DNA of 64,000 nt. Origin: Echinarachnius parma (lineage: Eukaryota > Echinodermata > Echinoidea > Clypeasteroida > Echinarachniidae). Under the pieces are notes generated by a model. The model did no database searches. It saw only the letters and a program-made list of their open reading frames with translations, and was not told the origin of the DNA. Below are positions 52,284 through 63,719 of the stretch, in pieces. The DNA lies in NCBI GenBank assembly GCA_037951105.1, contig JBAMJV010003012.1, positions 1 through 64,000 on the forward strand. Direction: 5' to 3'. Position 1 is the stretch's first letter. Each line of letters begins with the position of its first letter. Made by a program: the position numbers and the translations under genes.

Positions 52284-53165
52284 CTAGGTTCGGTTCTTCA
52301 ACAGAGTGGAAACAAGAGATGTTTTAAATGGTATTGGAACTACATCCGATGACAATGATGTGTTGATGATGTTTATTAGAACCGGAAGCAGTTCATCAAG
52401 GCAATCTTTGAGCAGCCAAGCTGGGAGAGGATCCAGACTGCAAGATTTGGGTGGAGATAGCATGATAAGAAGTCGAAGCTGAGCTTCAGTAACTGGCATA
52501 AACTCGCTCAGGTTACAGTTCAAAGAGTTCTCAGGAGCTTGGACGGGTAACTCCAAACGATGAACATCAGATGCAAAGGAAGACACAATATCATCGACTT
52601 TCTTCTTGAAGAATACACTGAACCTGTTCGCCAGTTCAGAATCGGATGAATGTTCAGGATAAATAGAAGACTGAGAAGGGGTGGACAGTTTCTTCACGAA
52701 GTTGAATAGCTGTTTAGAGTCGGCGTTGGCGATCTTATTTCTCAGATATTGCGACTTACCATCGGTGATCAGACTGTAGTACAGCTCACATTCTTGACGA
52801 TACAGGTCCACGTCAATCTGCATGCCAGACTTCAACATGCGACGTTCAGCACGACGCCTACGCCTCCTAGCCTCCCTAATATCATCAGAGAACCAAGGGG
52901 CATTGGGTCTGATTGTAACAGTCACAGTTTTAACAGGGGCATGCTTGTCCATCAGATTACTCAGTGTGTCATTATAAAATGAAACTGCTTCTGAAGGACA
53001 AGAAGGACACTGGGAAGTTAACAAAACCTGTTTAATATCCTGGCAGAAAGAGTTTGTGTCTATGTCGCGAAGCTTTCTAAAGATTACTTTCCTTCTAGGG
53101 TTTTGTGGCCCTTTAAGATTAATGGTGGAAAGAATGGCGGAGTGATCAGATGGCAAAGATGGCAA
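52284..53165 (-). pseudogene. Rex1/L2-like endonuclease end and RT entry
   Basis: The open frame, 293 codons, starts at LPSDHSAILSTINLKG (SDH catalytic motif closing the APE endonuclease). A basic linker follows, then NAPWFSDDIREARRRRRRAE and FMPVTEAQLRLLIMLSPPKS with SCSLDPLPAWLLKDCLDEL (RT block 0-1). Upstream in the same frame to about 53340 lies GDLGDFNIHVDDVTDTFAQS (GDFN motif). The start codon is not meaningful; the element is truncated. Confidence 0.85.
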
Positions 53166-53399
53166 AAGAGTAATATGGGAAACAATATCTTCAGATTTCC
53201 TACTAAGAACTAAATCAAGTGTGTGGCCTGCCTGGTGAGTGGGACCCTGAACATGCTGTTGGAACCCAAGGGCTTCAACAGCATTGAGAAAAGATTGGGC
53301 AAAAGTATCAGTAACATCATCTACGTGTATATTAAAATCACCAAGATCACCTGTATCATCACTTTATGATGTCGTCTATAATTTGGTCAATGATGGCTA

Positions 53400-54190
53400 A
53401 TCCGAACAATATCAGCCATACAAGGCCACCGGTCATATCCTGCGTGTGATGAATTTTGTTTGCATTTATTCATCGATAATTCGTGAGATCTTGTCACATA
53501 AAGATATTCATGTACATGTTTTGGATGGGTCTAGTAACATTGTCAAATTCCATAAGACTTACATATAACTCTAGATCTCTAGCAGTTCTCACATATACCT
53601 ATTTATATTCGTATTACAAATAGAAGCATGGAACCTGTTTCTTGTTTCATCATTTCCTTTTTGTTGTAAAGATATGTATAATTTAAGTGTTTTGATTTTA
53701 AAATCTCTAATGATAAAATGTTAACTGACATGTTACATGACATGAATGAGATATCGAATACCACTTGAATTTTCATTCAGAACTTGGTCATTATGACATT
53801 CAATTACCATCGGATTTTACATATAACTCAGTATACATAGTAGCATATCACAAACAAAAAATTGTATCAACCCTTCGTCAGTTTATGCAGTCATGTCAAC
53901 AAAGTTAATACACCCCTTTAAAAGTTGTATATGGTTGTACGATGATGCAGAAGAAAGAGTTCATCCAAACAAAGTTACATGTATTCTACTATTCTCGTAT
54001 TATATGTGTAACCAATGTAAAGTAATGTTTTATCTCACGTCTATTACGTATTCCCAGTTTCTTGTAACAAACTTTTGCAGAAATAAAAAAAGTTATACGG
54101 TTTTCAATGGATATTGGCAACGAGATGGAGTATGGCAACACGTGCAATTTGGTATAAAGAAACAGTTAGGTAATTACCATAAGTGATTTA
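53400..54190. other. AT-rich intergenic sequence
   Basis: No recognised gene or repeat. A 97-codon open frame at 53893 has no motif and is low in complexity. Confidence 0.4.
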
Positions 54191-54364
54191 AATTATAAGT
54201 TGTGTTCATGTGTGTTATACCATTTAATCCATATTCTTTGTTTATTCTACAATTATTGTCCAAGTTTGTAAACAAGCCATAGGGAAAGTCCCAACCGAAT
54301 ACCCGTTTACATGCTGACACGTACGCTTGCTTTATCGCTGCTAAGTAACCATTTAATGCGTTGG

Positions 54365-55600
54365 TCCATACTAAGAAAAACAGGTTGATAAATGGTGCAA
54401 AGTAACGGGAAAAGGTGCAGACTCGGCATAGGATTAAAGTTGCACCATATTATGCACCTACAAAGGTGCATTTTTGCTAAAGTGCAAAGTCTCACCTTTC
54501 GTGGACTTGTTCCTATACCATATTCCTACTGCACGCATGTTTTTATGTACTCCTCTATTAATACACGATTCGTAAACTATATGTCAATCATCACATGTAT
54601 CTCACACTATTATGAGTGTATAATATTATGGTTTAAAATGAATATGTGCCAATTGTATTTCCATTTAATATTGAAATGAATTGAATGGGTCTGTAAATCA
54701 AACTACGGCCACAGCAAGGCTATTAACCAATTACAGGGTCCGATACAAACAATTCACTCACAGAGAGAAAACAAACATATTTGTGTTTAAATGCAAAATT
54801 TCTGATTTACATCACTGCTTTATGACTTCTTGTGTGAAATAATAGCTCATTATGCATGCAGGGATTGGAAAAACAGAGAAATTGGAAATAACGTAATATG
54901 AAAATAGTTCTCCTTCAAGCGTAGATTCGTTACAGCCCCTCTGATTGGTCATTTGCTTGATAAGCTACCAAGCGAGAATTAAACAAAGATAATAAAAACA
55001 CGCTAAGAAAAAAGGTGCAAGTAAGGTGCAAAGTAAGGTGCAAAGTAACGGCGAAAGGTGCAGACTCGGCAAAGGATTAACATTGCACCATTTTATGCAT
55101 ATAGTTAGGTGAATTTTTGCTTTCTTAGTCTTGTTCCTATACCACGGGTACTGCACACGTGGTTTTCTGCGATCATATATTAATATACCATTCATAAACT
55201 CTATGCCAACATCAAAATTATCGTACAACATAATGATTTCATATGTTTTCTGGTTTTATAATGAAAATGTGCCAACTGTCTTTTTATATTAACTTGATAT
55301 TATTCAAATGGGTCTGACAATGTATATTAATGACAACTATAGCCACAGCAAGGCCGTCCGCCAATTACATGGTCCGAGAGAAATAATTCACTCTCAGAGA
55401 GACAAAATATGCATTTCGTGTTTTGATGCAAAATGTTGATTTCCATCACTACTCTATGTTTCCTTTTGTTTTTGTTAAGCTCATTATGCATGAAGGGATT
55501 TGAAAAATAGAGAAATTGGAAATAAAGTACTATGAAAATATTTCTAATTCACACATTACACATTACGTTACAGCCCCTGATTGGCCATTTGCTCAAGCTA
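54365..55600. repeat. Diverged tandem duplication (about 630 bp apart)
   Basis: 54395-54930 and 55015-55560 share, in order, GGTGCAAAGTAACGG, AAAATGAATATGTGCCAA-like, GCCACAGCAAGGC, CAATTACAKGGTCCGA, CTCAGAGAGA-like and CATTATGCATGMAGGGATT. They differ by many substitutions. A GGTGCAA-motif element forms the left part of each copy. Confidence 0.7.
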
Positions 55601-55720
55601 TCGCACGCTAATGCATGCGACATCATTAATTCAATGCTCTAAAGACCAGTTCATGCGTAGCCTATCATCAATGGTTTCTCATGGCAAGTATAAAAGCTTT
55701 TCCGGGGTTTGTCCGACATA
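55580..55720 (+). promoter_or_regulatory. Candidate promoter: CCAAT (inverted) plus TATA box
   Basis: ATTGG (55580-55584) lies about 105 bp upstream of a consensus TATAAAAG (55689-55696). A start would fall near 55720. A TRPA-like ankyrin gene lies downstream on the same strand, but its first exon was not identified; an open frame of 105 codons at 55906 has no recognised motif. Composition suggests a promoter; direct evidence is lacking. Confidence 0.35.
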
Positions 55721-56229
55721 GCAACAGCGGATTTGTGTACTATTTTGTCTACGTATTGAATCGCATTTATATGAATTTAATAGTTCGTCTCCAGGTCACC
55801 GCTGAACGCTTTTGACTTGAATTGTTTGAATAACATTGTTTATGCACTTGGACCATCAAACCCAGGAATATAACATTTTGTTAAACAAAGAGAAGTCTTC
55901 TTAGAATGATTTCTATATTGGGACACATACGGACACAAACAAAAGCAGTTTCAATGCAAAGATGCGTAATCATGCTGTTGGCACCTAAACAACTTGCTAT
56001 AGAAAACGTGCAAGATGCAAACCCTTTCAAAATCCATAGAATTGCATACTTGCAGTTGATTATTCAACGAAGGGGCTGTTATCATCTTGCATTAAGTTTG
56101 TACACCTTTGCAGTGCAAAGCGGCGCATCTTGTGTTAATATGAATATAAATATTTTATTTACAGTATTTTCATGTGTTTTGTTGAAATGGTTGCAATGGT
56201 TAGATTATTTAACTGTAAAGTGATGTCCT

Positions 56230-57060
56230 ACACAAATGTTGGGTCATCAGCTACACTGTCAAAATTAACTGCATAATTATAAGGTTTTTTGCCCGTAAAA
56301 ATACAACTTTTCACCGTTTTTATCAATTTAACAGAACTTATTATGTAATATAACAGAAATTTTGTTAGTTTATGAAAATTGTGTTTTATATACAATTACC
56401 TAAATTCATAACTGTTAGTAAACGGTTTTCGTACTACCTACAAATTAATTTCCCTGTTTTGGGGTTGTTGTTTTTTGTTTACAAATGTTCGCATGGTTCT
56501 GGTTTTATTTATTAGCGACAATGTTTCTGTCAAAAAAAGACAATTTATGTTATGAAACAGAAACAATCCTGTTGAACTAGGCCTTGGCTAACACCACAGG
56601 TTGTTTATTTTATTACCCTGGTCTGTGAAAATAAACTCAGGCAAACAAACCTAATTTCTTGTAGACATTGCCGTTAAACCACACAATATGAAGTAATTTG
56701 TCACAGGTTCATGAATATTCATGAGCTAGTTTTTGCTTTTTCAAAATGACATTGAATTTGTTCATTATCCCATTATTTTGTGAAATAATTATCGAAATGC
56801 ATTTTTAACATAAATTAGTATAATTAATTATCAGTGGACACTTGTGAACCATTTTCGGATGGAAATAAATGAATACAATAATGTTTAAAGTCTGTGTTAA
56901 TTCATAACCACTACAAAACATACATCGTGTTGTACACTGGTTATAAGCTAATCGTGAACAAGGAACGATAGATAGGAACGATAGGTATAGGCCCAGGGCA
57001 AAGTATGTATAGGATATGTCGTAGGTTAGTAGGATTATGAGGATAGGGTTATTGATACAC
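56230..57060. other. No recognised feature
   Basis: AT-rich sequence with short hairpins. No splice-bounded coding frame was found. Confidence 0.4.
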
Positions 57061-57465
57061 AAAGAAAGGGGGTGGTACCAAACCAAAAGTGCATTTTTTA
57101 CCATTTTTGGTGCATCTTTGCACTTAACTCAAAGGTGTAATGTTGCACCATAAAATGGCATATTTTCACATTTCCCAAATGGTGCAACTTTGCACCTTTA
57201 ACTTACATTTACACTTACACTTACATTTACACTTTACACTTACATTTACACTTACACTTTCATCTGCCTATCTACTTTTAAGTGCAACTTTGCACCTTTT
57301 CCTAAAGATGCTTTATTGCACCGTCAAGGTGCAAGCGGTGAAGGATCAACTCTGCACCTTTACCAAAAGGTTAAATGTTGCACTTATATAGGTGCCCCCA
57401 GTGTGGCAACGGTTTGCACCTATATAGGTGTAAGATTTACCCATTTTTTCTTAGTGTGTACCAAT
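57060..57465. repeat. GGTGCAA/TTGCACC palindrome cluster
   Basis: GGTGCAACTTTGCACC, TTTTGGTGCATCTTTGCACT, ATTGCACCGTCAAGGTGCAA and similar words recur about a dozen times. The edge TTTTTTCTTAGTGTG is the inverse of the CACACTAAGAAAA-like edges seen at about 54372 and 55003, so all three belong to one MITE family with CTAAGAAAA ends. A (ACATTTACACTT)n run lies at 57206-57262. Confidence 0.65.
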
Positions 57466-57509
57466 CGGCTACCCCACTTGAGGTCAAACCGCTTGCTCAG
57501 GGTATTATC

Positions 57510-59350
57510 AGAAGTGCTTGTCATAATTCAAAAGTGATATGCATTGTTTTAAACACCACACACATGGTAAACAAGTCATTGTGAGGTGCAGATGGCGTAA
57601 CTTCTATTGTTTCAAATGTGGCTACTGTGCGGGAGACTTGATTGTTATCATTTCCCTGACATGCCCCACAGAATGTTTCTTTAGTGTTTTGCGGTATTGT
57701 CAGAAGGTGATAAATACATTAAAACACGATGCTTATTGTTTCACCGTCATGCGTCGTAATACTAATCGATTCTTCTTTCAAAACATTTAATGTGCCAAGA
57801 TTATAAACAAACAATTTCTTGTGCAGATCGTTAGTAATAGTAATTATAATTTGTATTCGATATTCTTCTGTTTATTCTAGAAGTATTTAAATGTATAAAG
57901 AAATCATAGGGAAAGTCCCAAATGAATACCCTTTTGCGTGCTGACGCATGTTTGATAACCCTTGCTAGAAGTAATGGCCCAGTCCGGCAATAGCGCATCT
58001 CATTCCGTTTCCTATAAGATCAAAATGCGGTCGAAGCAGTCAGTAGATCTAGCAAATTTTGAAGTTCATGTCGTTTCGTTTCACGCGAAACGGAGTCCAA
58101 TTAAAAGTATCATACTAGTCCATTCCGAACTTGGACGAATAATTTCGTTTCCTACGAGTATTCTGCTAGTACCGTCCAGGTAAGGTGTCAAACGGATAGG
58201 TGTACGGAAGGAGATAGATACGCTATAGTGGGACTATATAGGCCACGACCATTAAAATCGTTTTCCACGCGGTGAATACAATTACCCGATCAATGTTTAT
58301 CAGAAGTGTTGAAAATAGTCAAATGTTGTGTTCATTATTTCCAGTGCCACACGCATGTCATTGTGAGGCGCAGCCCGCGTGACGTGCGTTGCTTCATTCG
58401 TCATGCACCATATGCATGGTTTCATAATTTCATTGTTGACAAATAGACAATTATTGCCAAGGATTATGCATATCAATACGAGAAAGTCTCAATAGTAATA
58501 TACTTGAACATGTGTACACATTAGTTCTCGGCCTCATCCCGTTGCTAAGATACTGTTTAATATCACGATTCGTTATTGTATAATTTCTGGTTATAATGAC
58601 CGAAAAAATTCTCCTTACTTACACGTAATATGTGTCATGTATTATATGACTATGAAAAAGAATATCTGAAATAATAAAGATATCACAAGAGAGTTTTTTA
58701 TATTTAAAGGGTACCACCACACACAAATAATATTCTTATAAATGAAAGATAACATCTTTAGTAGTCCATTCCATCAACAAGTTCAGAAAAATATAATTCC
58801 AGAAAAAAATATATGATTGGAAAACGCCTCACCATTCTAAAGCATGCGTTCATGGGTCTGCGTGAACGAAGACTACCTTTGTTCAGAGCGAACAAACCGT
58901 CCGGGATTCTTTGTCTACAAACGTACGCGTGGCGCACTCGCACTCGCAAATGTTTGGCACGTACGGAACCACGAAATAATACTGGTTCCGTAAGTGGTGA
59001 TAGTTAATTGCATTGTTTATGGATTACCCAACCATTTGCAAAAAGTTTGGTATCTATTTGATATCACAAAATGGTACCAAAACACATAATTATATGTTGT
59101 TCTTTGCCTGGTGGTCCCCTTTAACTCTTTTGAGCCCCAAAACAAACACCTAAAATAAAAAATAAATCAAAAGACCACTCAACCAATTCGTAGAGTTATA
59201 TTGATTGTTAGACCTGAATATTATTACACGTCGGACCGTCTTGTTGTACTGCATTACGAGTCTTCACCAGGGTGAAATTTCGCTCACGAAAGCTGTCGGA
59301 GCACTGCGCCGAGCAGTTATCCGCAAGTTGCTGTATTTCACAAACTCGCC
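57510..59350. repeat. Segmental duplication, copy B
   Basis: Matches 44840-45955 and 49010-49480 in order and without the 3-kb minus-strand LINE. At 58630-58660 the copy B sequence (TATTATATGACTATGAAAAA) aligns to the LINE's far flank in copy A, giving an approximate empty site. No gene recognised. Confidence 0.8.
57981..58235. mobile_element. 255-bp MITE, copy B
   Basis: The same element as 45288-45542, with a mutated left end and intact right end CGCTATAGTGGGACT. Its 73-codon open frame is shared with copy A only because the DNA is duplicated. Confidence 0.65.
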
Positions 59351-59805
59351 TATGAACAACTTACATTCTTCGCATAACGGCATGAACAGACAAGACGAGA
59401 CCACTGGTTTAGGTAGCCGAGACTGATACAAAAAAGTGAACCTTTTTATAAGCCCCCCTCCCTTTCTCCCTAGCTACAGGCCTGAACTGGTGATCCCGAA
59501 GGGGGGGGGGGGGCGAGGATGCCTGGCATCGTGAATGAATGTTACTTTGGCTATTTTATATATTGTTCGGTCACGGAATAATGATACATATTTTCAGATC
59601 GATTCTACGTCCGTTTATTTCCTTTCTACGCTCTTTTATTTCGTTCTATTTACGTAATGTTAGTCATAGCGACAAATTTTATGCAAGAATGATTGGTCAG
59701 TAATGTTAATAATTACTTTCTTCTCTTTCGATTCCAAAATGCGGCGAGAACGATCGGGCAGGTAAAATTGTTTTCTAATTTGCTTCTCATTGCATTTAAT
59801 TACAG

Positions 59806-59949
59806 AATGTGATTCGCTACCTTGTAGTTGAGGGTGCAGATGTGAATTTAAAGGATGACTTCGGCGTCACTCCACTGCACACCGCAGCCATGAGGGGGAG
59901 CGTGCAGGCCGTTCGCAACCTGCTCCGTATCGACTCAATTGCGGTCAAT
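59806..59949 (+). CDS. Ankyrin-repeat exon 1 (TRPA-like)
   Basis: A 144-bp exon, phase 0 both sides, after GCATTTAATTACAG and before GTTAGT. It reads NVIRYLVVEGADVNLKDDFG, then VTPLHTAAMRGSVQAVRNLL, then RIDSIAVN. It holds the end of one ankyrin repeat and a full TPLHxAAxxGxxxxVxxLL repeat. Ankyrin repeats form stacked helical pairs for protein binding. Its upstream exons are not identified. GC content is clearly above the flanking introns, as expected for coding sequence. Confidence 0.75.
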
Positions 59950-60785
59950 GTTAGTATTAACTATGTTATATTATCATAATAATTACAACACTATGGGAGA
60001 GTATTGAATTGACACAATTGCCAGCTTTTAAGCTATTGTTAGACGTGACATGTGTCATTAATCAGCATCAGAAGTTTGACTATGTATATTAAGTCGATAT
60101 GATTTACAACAAATTACGATATTAAAGGGGAAGTTCCAATTTTAGAATAGAGGGTGTTTCAAGAATTTTTTTTTTTAGAGGTAATGAAAAACTGAGTTTA
60201 AAGGGCACACAATTTTAAAGACAGAATCAACTTTGTTTGATAAAAATCGGTTCCAAGACGGCTGAAATATCGATAAATATATAATGGTGGGATCCTACAA
60301 TAATTCGATAATTTTGACCCAGCCGTTTATAAATTTATTTATCCTATACCTTTCTGAAAATACACCAACATGGTTTTAACGGTGTTTGTATGACCCCTTT
60401 ATTGAATAACTATCTTCATCAAACTCCAGAGTCACATATTTTGATACAAAAATGTTTGATTTGAAGGTGTCTGGATGGCGCCCTTTTTCGTTTACAGCTG
60501 CTTTTTTAATTTAAACAGTCCTGTAACTTAGCTTTTTATAAGTTTTTTCTACCATCTAAACACCATTGAATTATAACTATTAGTTGTTAATGGCAACTGC
60601 CAAGTTTGTTTTACTTAAATTATGTCTGACCAAAACTGCGCTATCCATTTAAACATAGACAACATATTATTGCTAAAAAATGTCAAATACAATTATCAAA
60701 AAAAATAAATCGTTATTTTCAAACACATGCATGGTAAATTAAAACATTTACATATGTTACCTTTGTTGTTTTTATTTGCTATCAG
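59950..60785 (+). other. Intron between ankyrin exons 1 and 2
   Basis: AT-rich, with TTTTTTTTT and GTATGACCCC-type sequence and no repeat or gene recognised. The acceptor region TTGTTTTTATTTGCTATCAG ends it. Confidence 0.5.
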
Positions 60786-61004
60786 GCTACAGACCAGCAA
60801 GATATGACGCCACTCCATAAGGCGTGCACATACAGCAACGTAGACATCGCCGGTTTGTTGATAAAACGGGATGCTAATCTGCGCGATAGAGATGCCGACG
60901 CGCGCACGCCTCTACACGTAGCTTGTCTGAACGCACCCAGGCAGCTAGTGGAATTATTGCTAGACGCGGGAGACAAGAATGGTCATGATGGTTTCATGAA
61001 ACAG
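60786..61004 (+). CDS. Ankyrin-repeat exon 2 (TRPA-like)
   Basis: A 219-bp exon, phase 0 both sides, acceptor GCTATCAG, donor GTAAGA. It contains two ankyrin repeats: MTPLHKACTYSNVDIAGLLI and RTPLHVACLNAPRQLVELLL, followed by DAGDKNGHDGFMKQ. A short non-repeat insert after an LLxAG, leading into a repeat that begins MLTDLGRDRSTPLH, resembles the N-terminal ankyrin domain of TRPA-type cation channels. The match is from memory of the family, so the family call is tentative while the ankyrin call is firm. Confidence 0.8.
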
Positions 61005-61345
61005 GTAAGATACAATGGGGAAAGAGGAACATACACAAACAAAAAGTTATTTTCCATCGGTATGACATAAAATCTGGAAAAATCAAAACTGCCTAACATT
61101 AAGTGATACAAATTGCAAATAAAGGGTTAAATAGGCTCAGCACATAATGCCTTATTTGGTAAATTTTAGATAAATGTGTTTTATGTCAACCTGTTCATGC
61201 ATAAACAGTTAATTGTATTGGTATATCAAACAGTGTCACGCCTACACGGTGAATTAAATCTAATATTAGCTTATCTAAGAAACGAACATTATTTATTCAT
61301 TTATATTTACAAATGACTTATTTCACCGATTCAATGCGGATCTAG

Positions 61346-61439
61346 ATGCTTACCGACTTAGGTCGTGACAGGAGCACACCCCTACATTTTGCCGTAGACA
61401 GTGGCAATATAGACGTTGTTGAGCTGTGTCTTGAAAGAG
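61346..61439 (+). CDS. Ankyrin-repeat exon 3 (TRPA-like)
   Basis: A 94-bp exon, phase 0 in, phase 1 out, acceptor GCGGATCTAG (weak pyrimidine tract), donor GTGAGT. It reads MLTDLGRDRSTPLHFAVDSG, then NIDVVELCLERG. It extends the same ankyrin stack. Further repeats and any channel part must lie beyond 61440; none was recognised to the end of the window, so the gene is partial here. Confidence 0.7.
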
Positions 61440-61674
61440 GTGAGTAACTGTATTCTTTGCACCTTAAATATGGTGCAAACTTTGCATCCCAGTGTAGGGA
61501 GCCAATTTGTACCAAAAAAGTATGAGTCTACAATGTTACGACATGCACAACTGTGCCGCTATATACCCATAGCAAAAAAAATTACTCGCTCATTTTGTCT
61601 ATTGTGTGGTATATCAATATATATTATTAGTAGTATTATTATTCATCTCTTCCACTAAATAATTCCCTGCCGGA

Positions 61675-62150
61675 AAACACACACTCATCCAAACCGTGTT
61701 CACAGTGTATTCACACTGTGAATCACAGTCCACACAGTGTTCAAAGTGTGGACAACGCCACAATGTGGTTCACATTGTAAACATTCGCTCAAAATGTGAT
61801 ATGTGAAATGTGAAAAAGCGTGGCCACCCTGTGAAACATATTCCACAATGTGAAAAATAAATTTTCACAGTGTGAATACCTTACATAAAATATTTCACTG
61901 TGTGATCAAGAGAATTCACCGGGTGTTAACCACCCTGCGGACAATATTCCTCGTTGTGAAACAAAATCACAGTGTGACCAGTGATTGCCCTGTGGAAAAA
62001 CATTCACAGTATGTGGCAAACCTGCATATGTGGATGGCACCAATTAATATCAATTTAATCCAATTGGTTTCAACTGGTACTAATTTGATCACAGGGCGAT
62101 CACTGGTCACACTTTAAAAATGATTTGTTTTCACTGTCTGGAATATTGTC
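61675..62150. repeat. MITE-like cluster of CACAGTGTGAA palindromes
   Basis: TTCACACTGTGAA, CACACAGTGTTCAAAGTGTG, CCACAATGTGG, TTTTCACAGTGTGAA and similar half-palindromes recur about fifteen times in 470 bp. No single period is visible, so it is not a simple tandem array. It lies downstream of the ankyrin exons, in what is probably an intron. Confidence 0.6.
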
Positions 62151-62384
62151 CTTAGGGTGATGAATTATTCTGCTCACACTTTAAAATATTTGGCCTACTG
62201 ATTTCAACAACAACAAAAAATATATTAATTTTGTGGTAATATACTATTTTGACCATGTGTCATGTTTTAGTGTTTTTCGTAAGAATCATTATGACTCTGC
62301 ATCACATGTCCACTTTGCTATAAAAATTGAGTGCACATTTCTAGTTTATTCATAATTCTATGACCCTGCTCGTGTGGAGGATTT

Positions 62385-62605
62385 AAAAAAAAAGACGACG
62401 GATAGTCAACCTATTCGAAACGTCGAGTCCCTCCTACCATCCACCCTCTCCTCGCAATACCACAGTCCTTTCTAGGACTATCAACATTCCTTTCTAGGAC
62501 TACAAATTGTCCTTTTTAGGACTCTCCTAGAAAGAATACCAACAGTCCTTTTCAGGACTATCCCGACAGTCCTTTCTAGGACTAACAACAGTCCTTTCTA
62601 CATGC
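62385..62605. repeat. AGTCCTTTCTAGGACT repeats beside a GAAACGTCGAG motif
   Basis: AAGACGACGGATAGTC followed by TATTCGAAACGTCGAG resembles the hammerhead/Penelope-like end motif (GAAACGTCG). Next, AGTCCTTTCTAGGACT or close variants occur about six times with 15-25 bp spacing; each is a near palindrome. Confidence 0.55.
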
Positions 62606-62944
62606 GGGTACCAGAGTCGGTCCAAGAAAGAAACTTGGCTTCAGCTTTCCAGGGAAGCCTGTGAGTATGCTGCATTTATGCGCTTTAAATGTTCCATGCA
62701 TGAATTATGAATATGATTCATACATTTATTTGTTCACATTAAGCATCAATATGAATAAACTAGCTATCCACATAGTACTGTACGGGGGGTAATTGCCCCA
62801 TTTGCCTGCAGGGTTCATGCCATGCATTGCGTATGATAGTATTTTTAAAAACGTTCTATGCATTGCCTTACGTACATGGTCATTGTATACAGTATGATGC
62901 ATGATCTATGATTCTTGCGATATGAACATGGTGGTACTATAGCC

Positions 62945-63065
62945 TATAGGCAAGGCTTGACACTCGCACTGGCCCGCTGGCCCGGGGCCAGTGAAATTGC
63001 ACGTGGGGCCAGCAAAATGTATAAAAGTCATATTTTGGTGGCCCGATCGGGCAAGCAGATTGGCA
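62945..63065. repeat. GC-rich imperfect palindrome
   Basis: CACTGGCCCGCTGGCC, CGGGGCCAGTG, GGGGCCAGC and GGTGGCCCGATCGGGC pair with one another. A short GC-rich island in AT-rich DNA. Role unknown. Confidence 0.45.
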
Positions 63066-63179
63066 ACCCGACATTGACAAACTGAAAAAATGTTATTTTC
63101 TTTTATGTCATGCTTCATCTGTAATCATAGGTTTGATATAATTAGGAAGGAGTGATATTTTGAATAGTAAAAAGCTTAC

Positions 63180-63474
63180 TCATGAAATACAATTTTGACG
63201 ACACATCTTTGCTGAAGTTATCATTTTGCTCAATCCTCCTAATGCAAGGGCAGCATATCTTATGCTGGGTAAAGTCAACGTTCACAACAGATAATCCTGT
63301 GAGTTCGATCAACTTATTGGCGATCACTTCTTTTACACATGAATACTTTCGAAATGTAATTAAATCTCTGTTGCAAATGACACATACTCTTACTCGTAGG
63401 CCTACGGTACCCGTATTTTCTTTTCCTTGTATTGGCTGCTTCGATGTCACACGTTTAGTTGGAGTTTCCGCCAT
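63180..63474 (-). CDS. First exon of a Cys-rich protein (minus strand, not recognised)
   Basis: Starts at ATG (63474) as MAETPTKRVTSKQPIQGKEN and reaches a GTAAGC donor after 63180, in phase 1. It contains VCVICNRDLITFRKYS, then VKEVIANKLIELTGLSV, then HKICCPCIRRIEQNDNF. Two CxxC pairs about 55 residues apart, with a helix between, suggest an N-terminal zinc-binding domain of the ZAD kind used by some DNA-binding proteins; this is inference. The remaining exons would lie upstream on the plus coordinate (below 63180) and were not found. Confidence 0.5.
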
Positions 63475-63719
63475 GATTTTCCATATTGCATGTCGACATC
63501 GACATCATTTCCCCGACACGATGCATTTTTCCTCGATCCAGGGCATCCTATCCTATCTCGCGCGGCCAGCTGACCGAGGCATACAGCCACTCAGCTGCAT
63601 GGTACCCAGGCTAGCAGTGCTGGGCAATGTCACAACACACGTGTGCCTTGTTTACACTTTTACAAAGTTACGTGCACTATGGATGCGGGTAAAATATAAA
63701 CATTGTTTGTAATCTTATT

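Larger units (their letters stand above)
50765..53385 (-). mobile_element. Rex1/L2-like LINE, 5'-truncated, (TTA)n tail
   Basis: On the minus strand, ORF2 fragments run from the middle of the endonuclease (about 53340) to the C-terminus (50976). They are followed by CGCTTAGAAACGCCCGTATA, AAAGCGCCTTATAAATGC and (ATT)n at about 50780-50800. The tail resembles that of the SINE at 6064. Frameshifts lie near 51230, 51820 and 52280. Confidence 0.85.

Noticed and set aside
55906-56223. 105-codon frame downstream of the TATA box
   Set aside because: No recognised motif, no clear splice donor continuing to the ankyrin exons; kept only as context for the promoter candidate.
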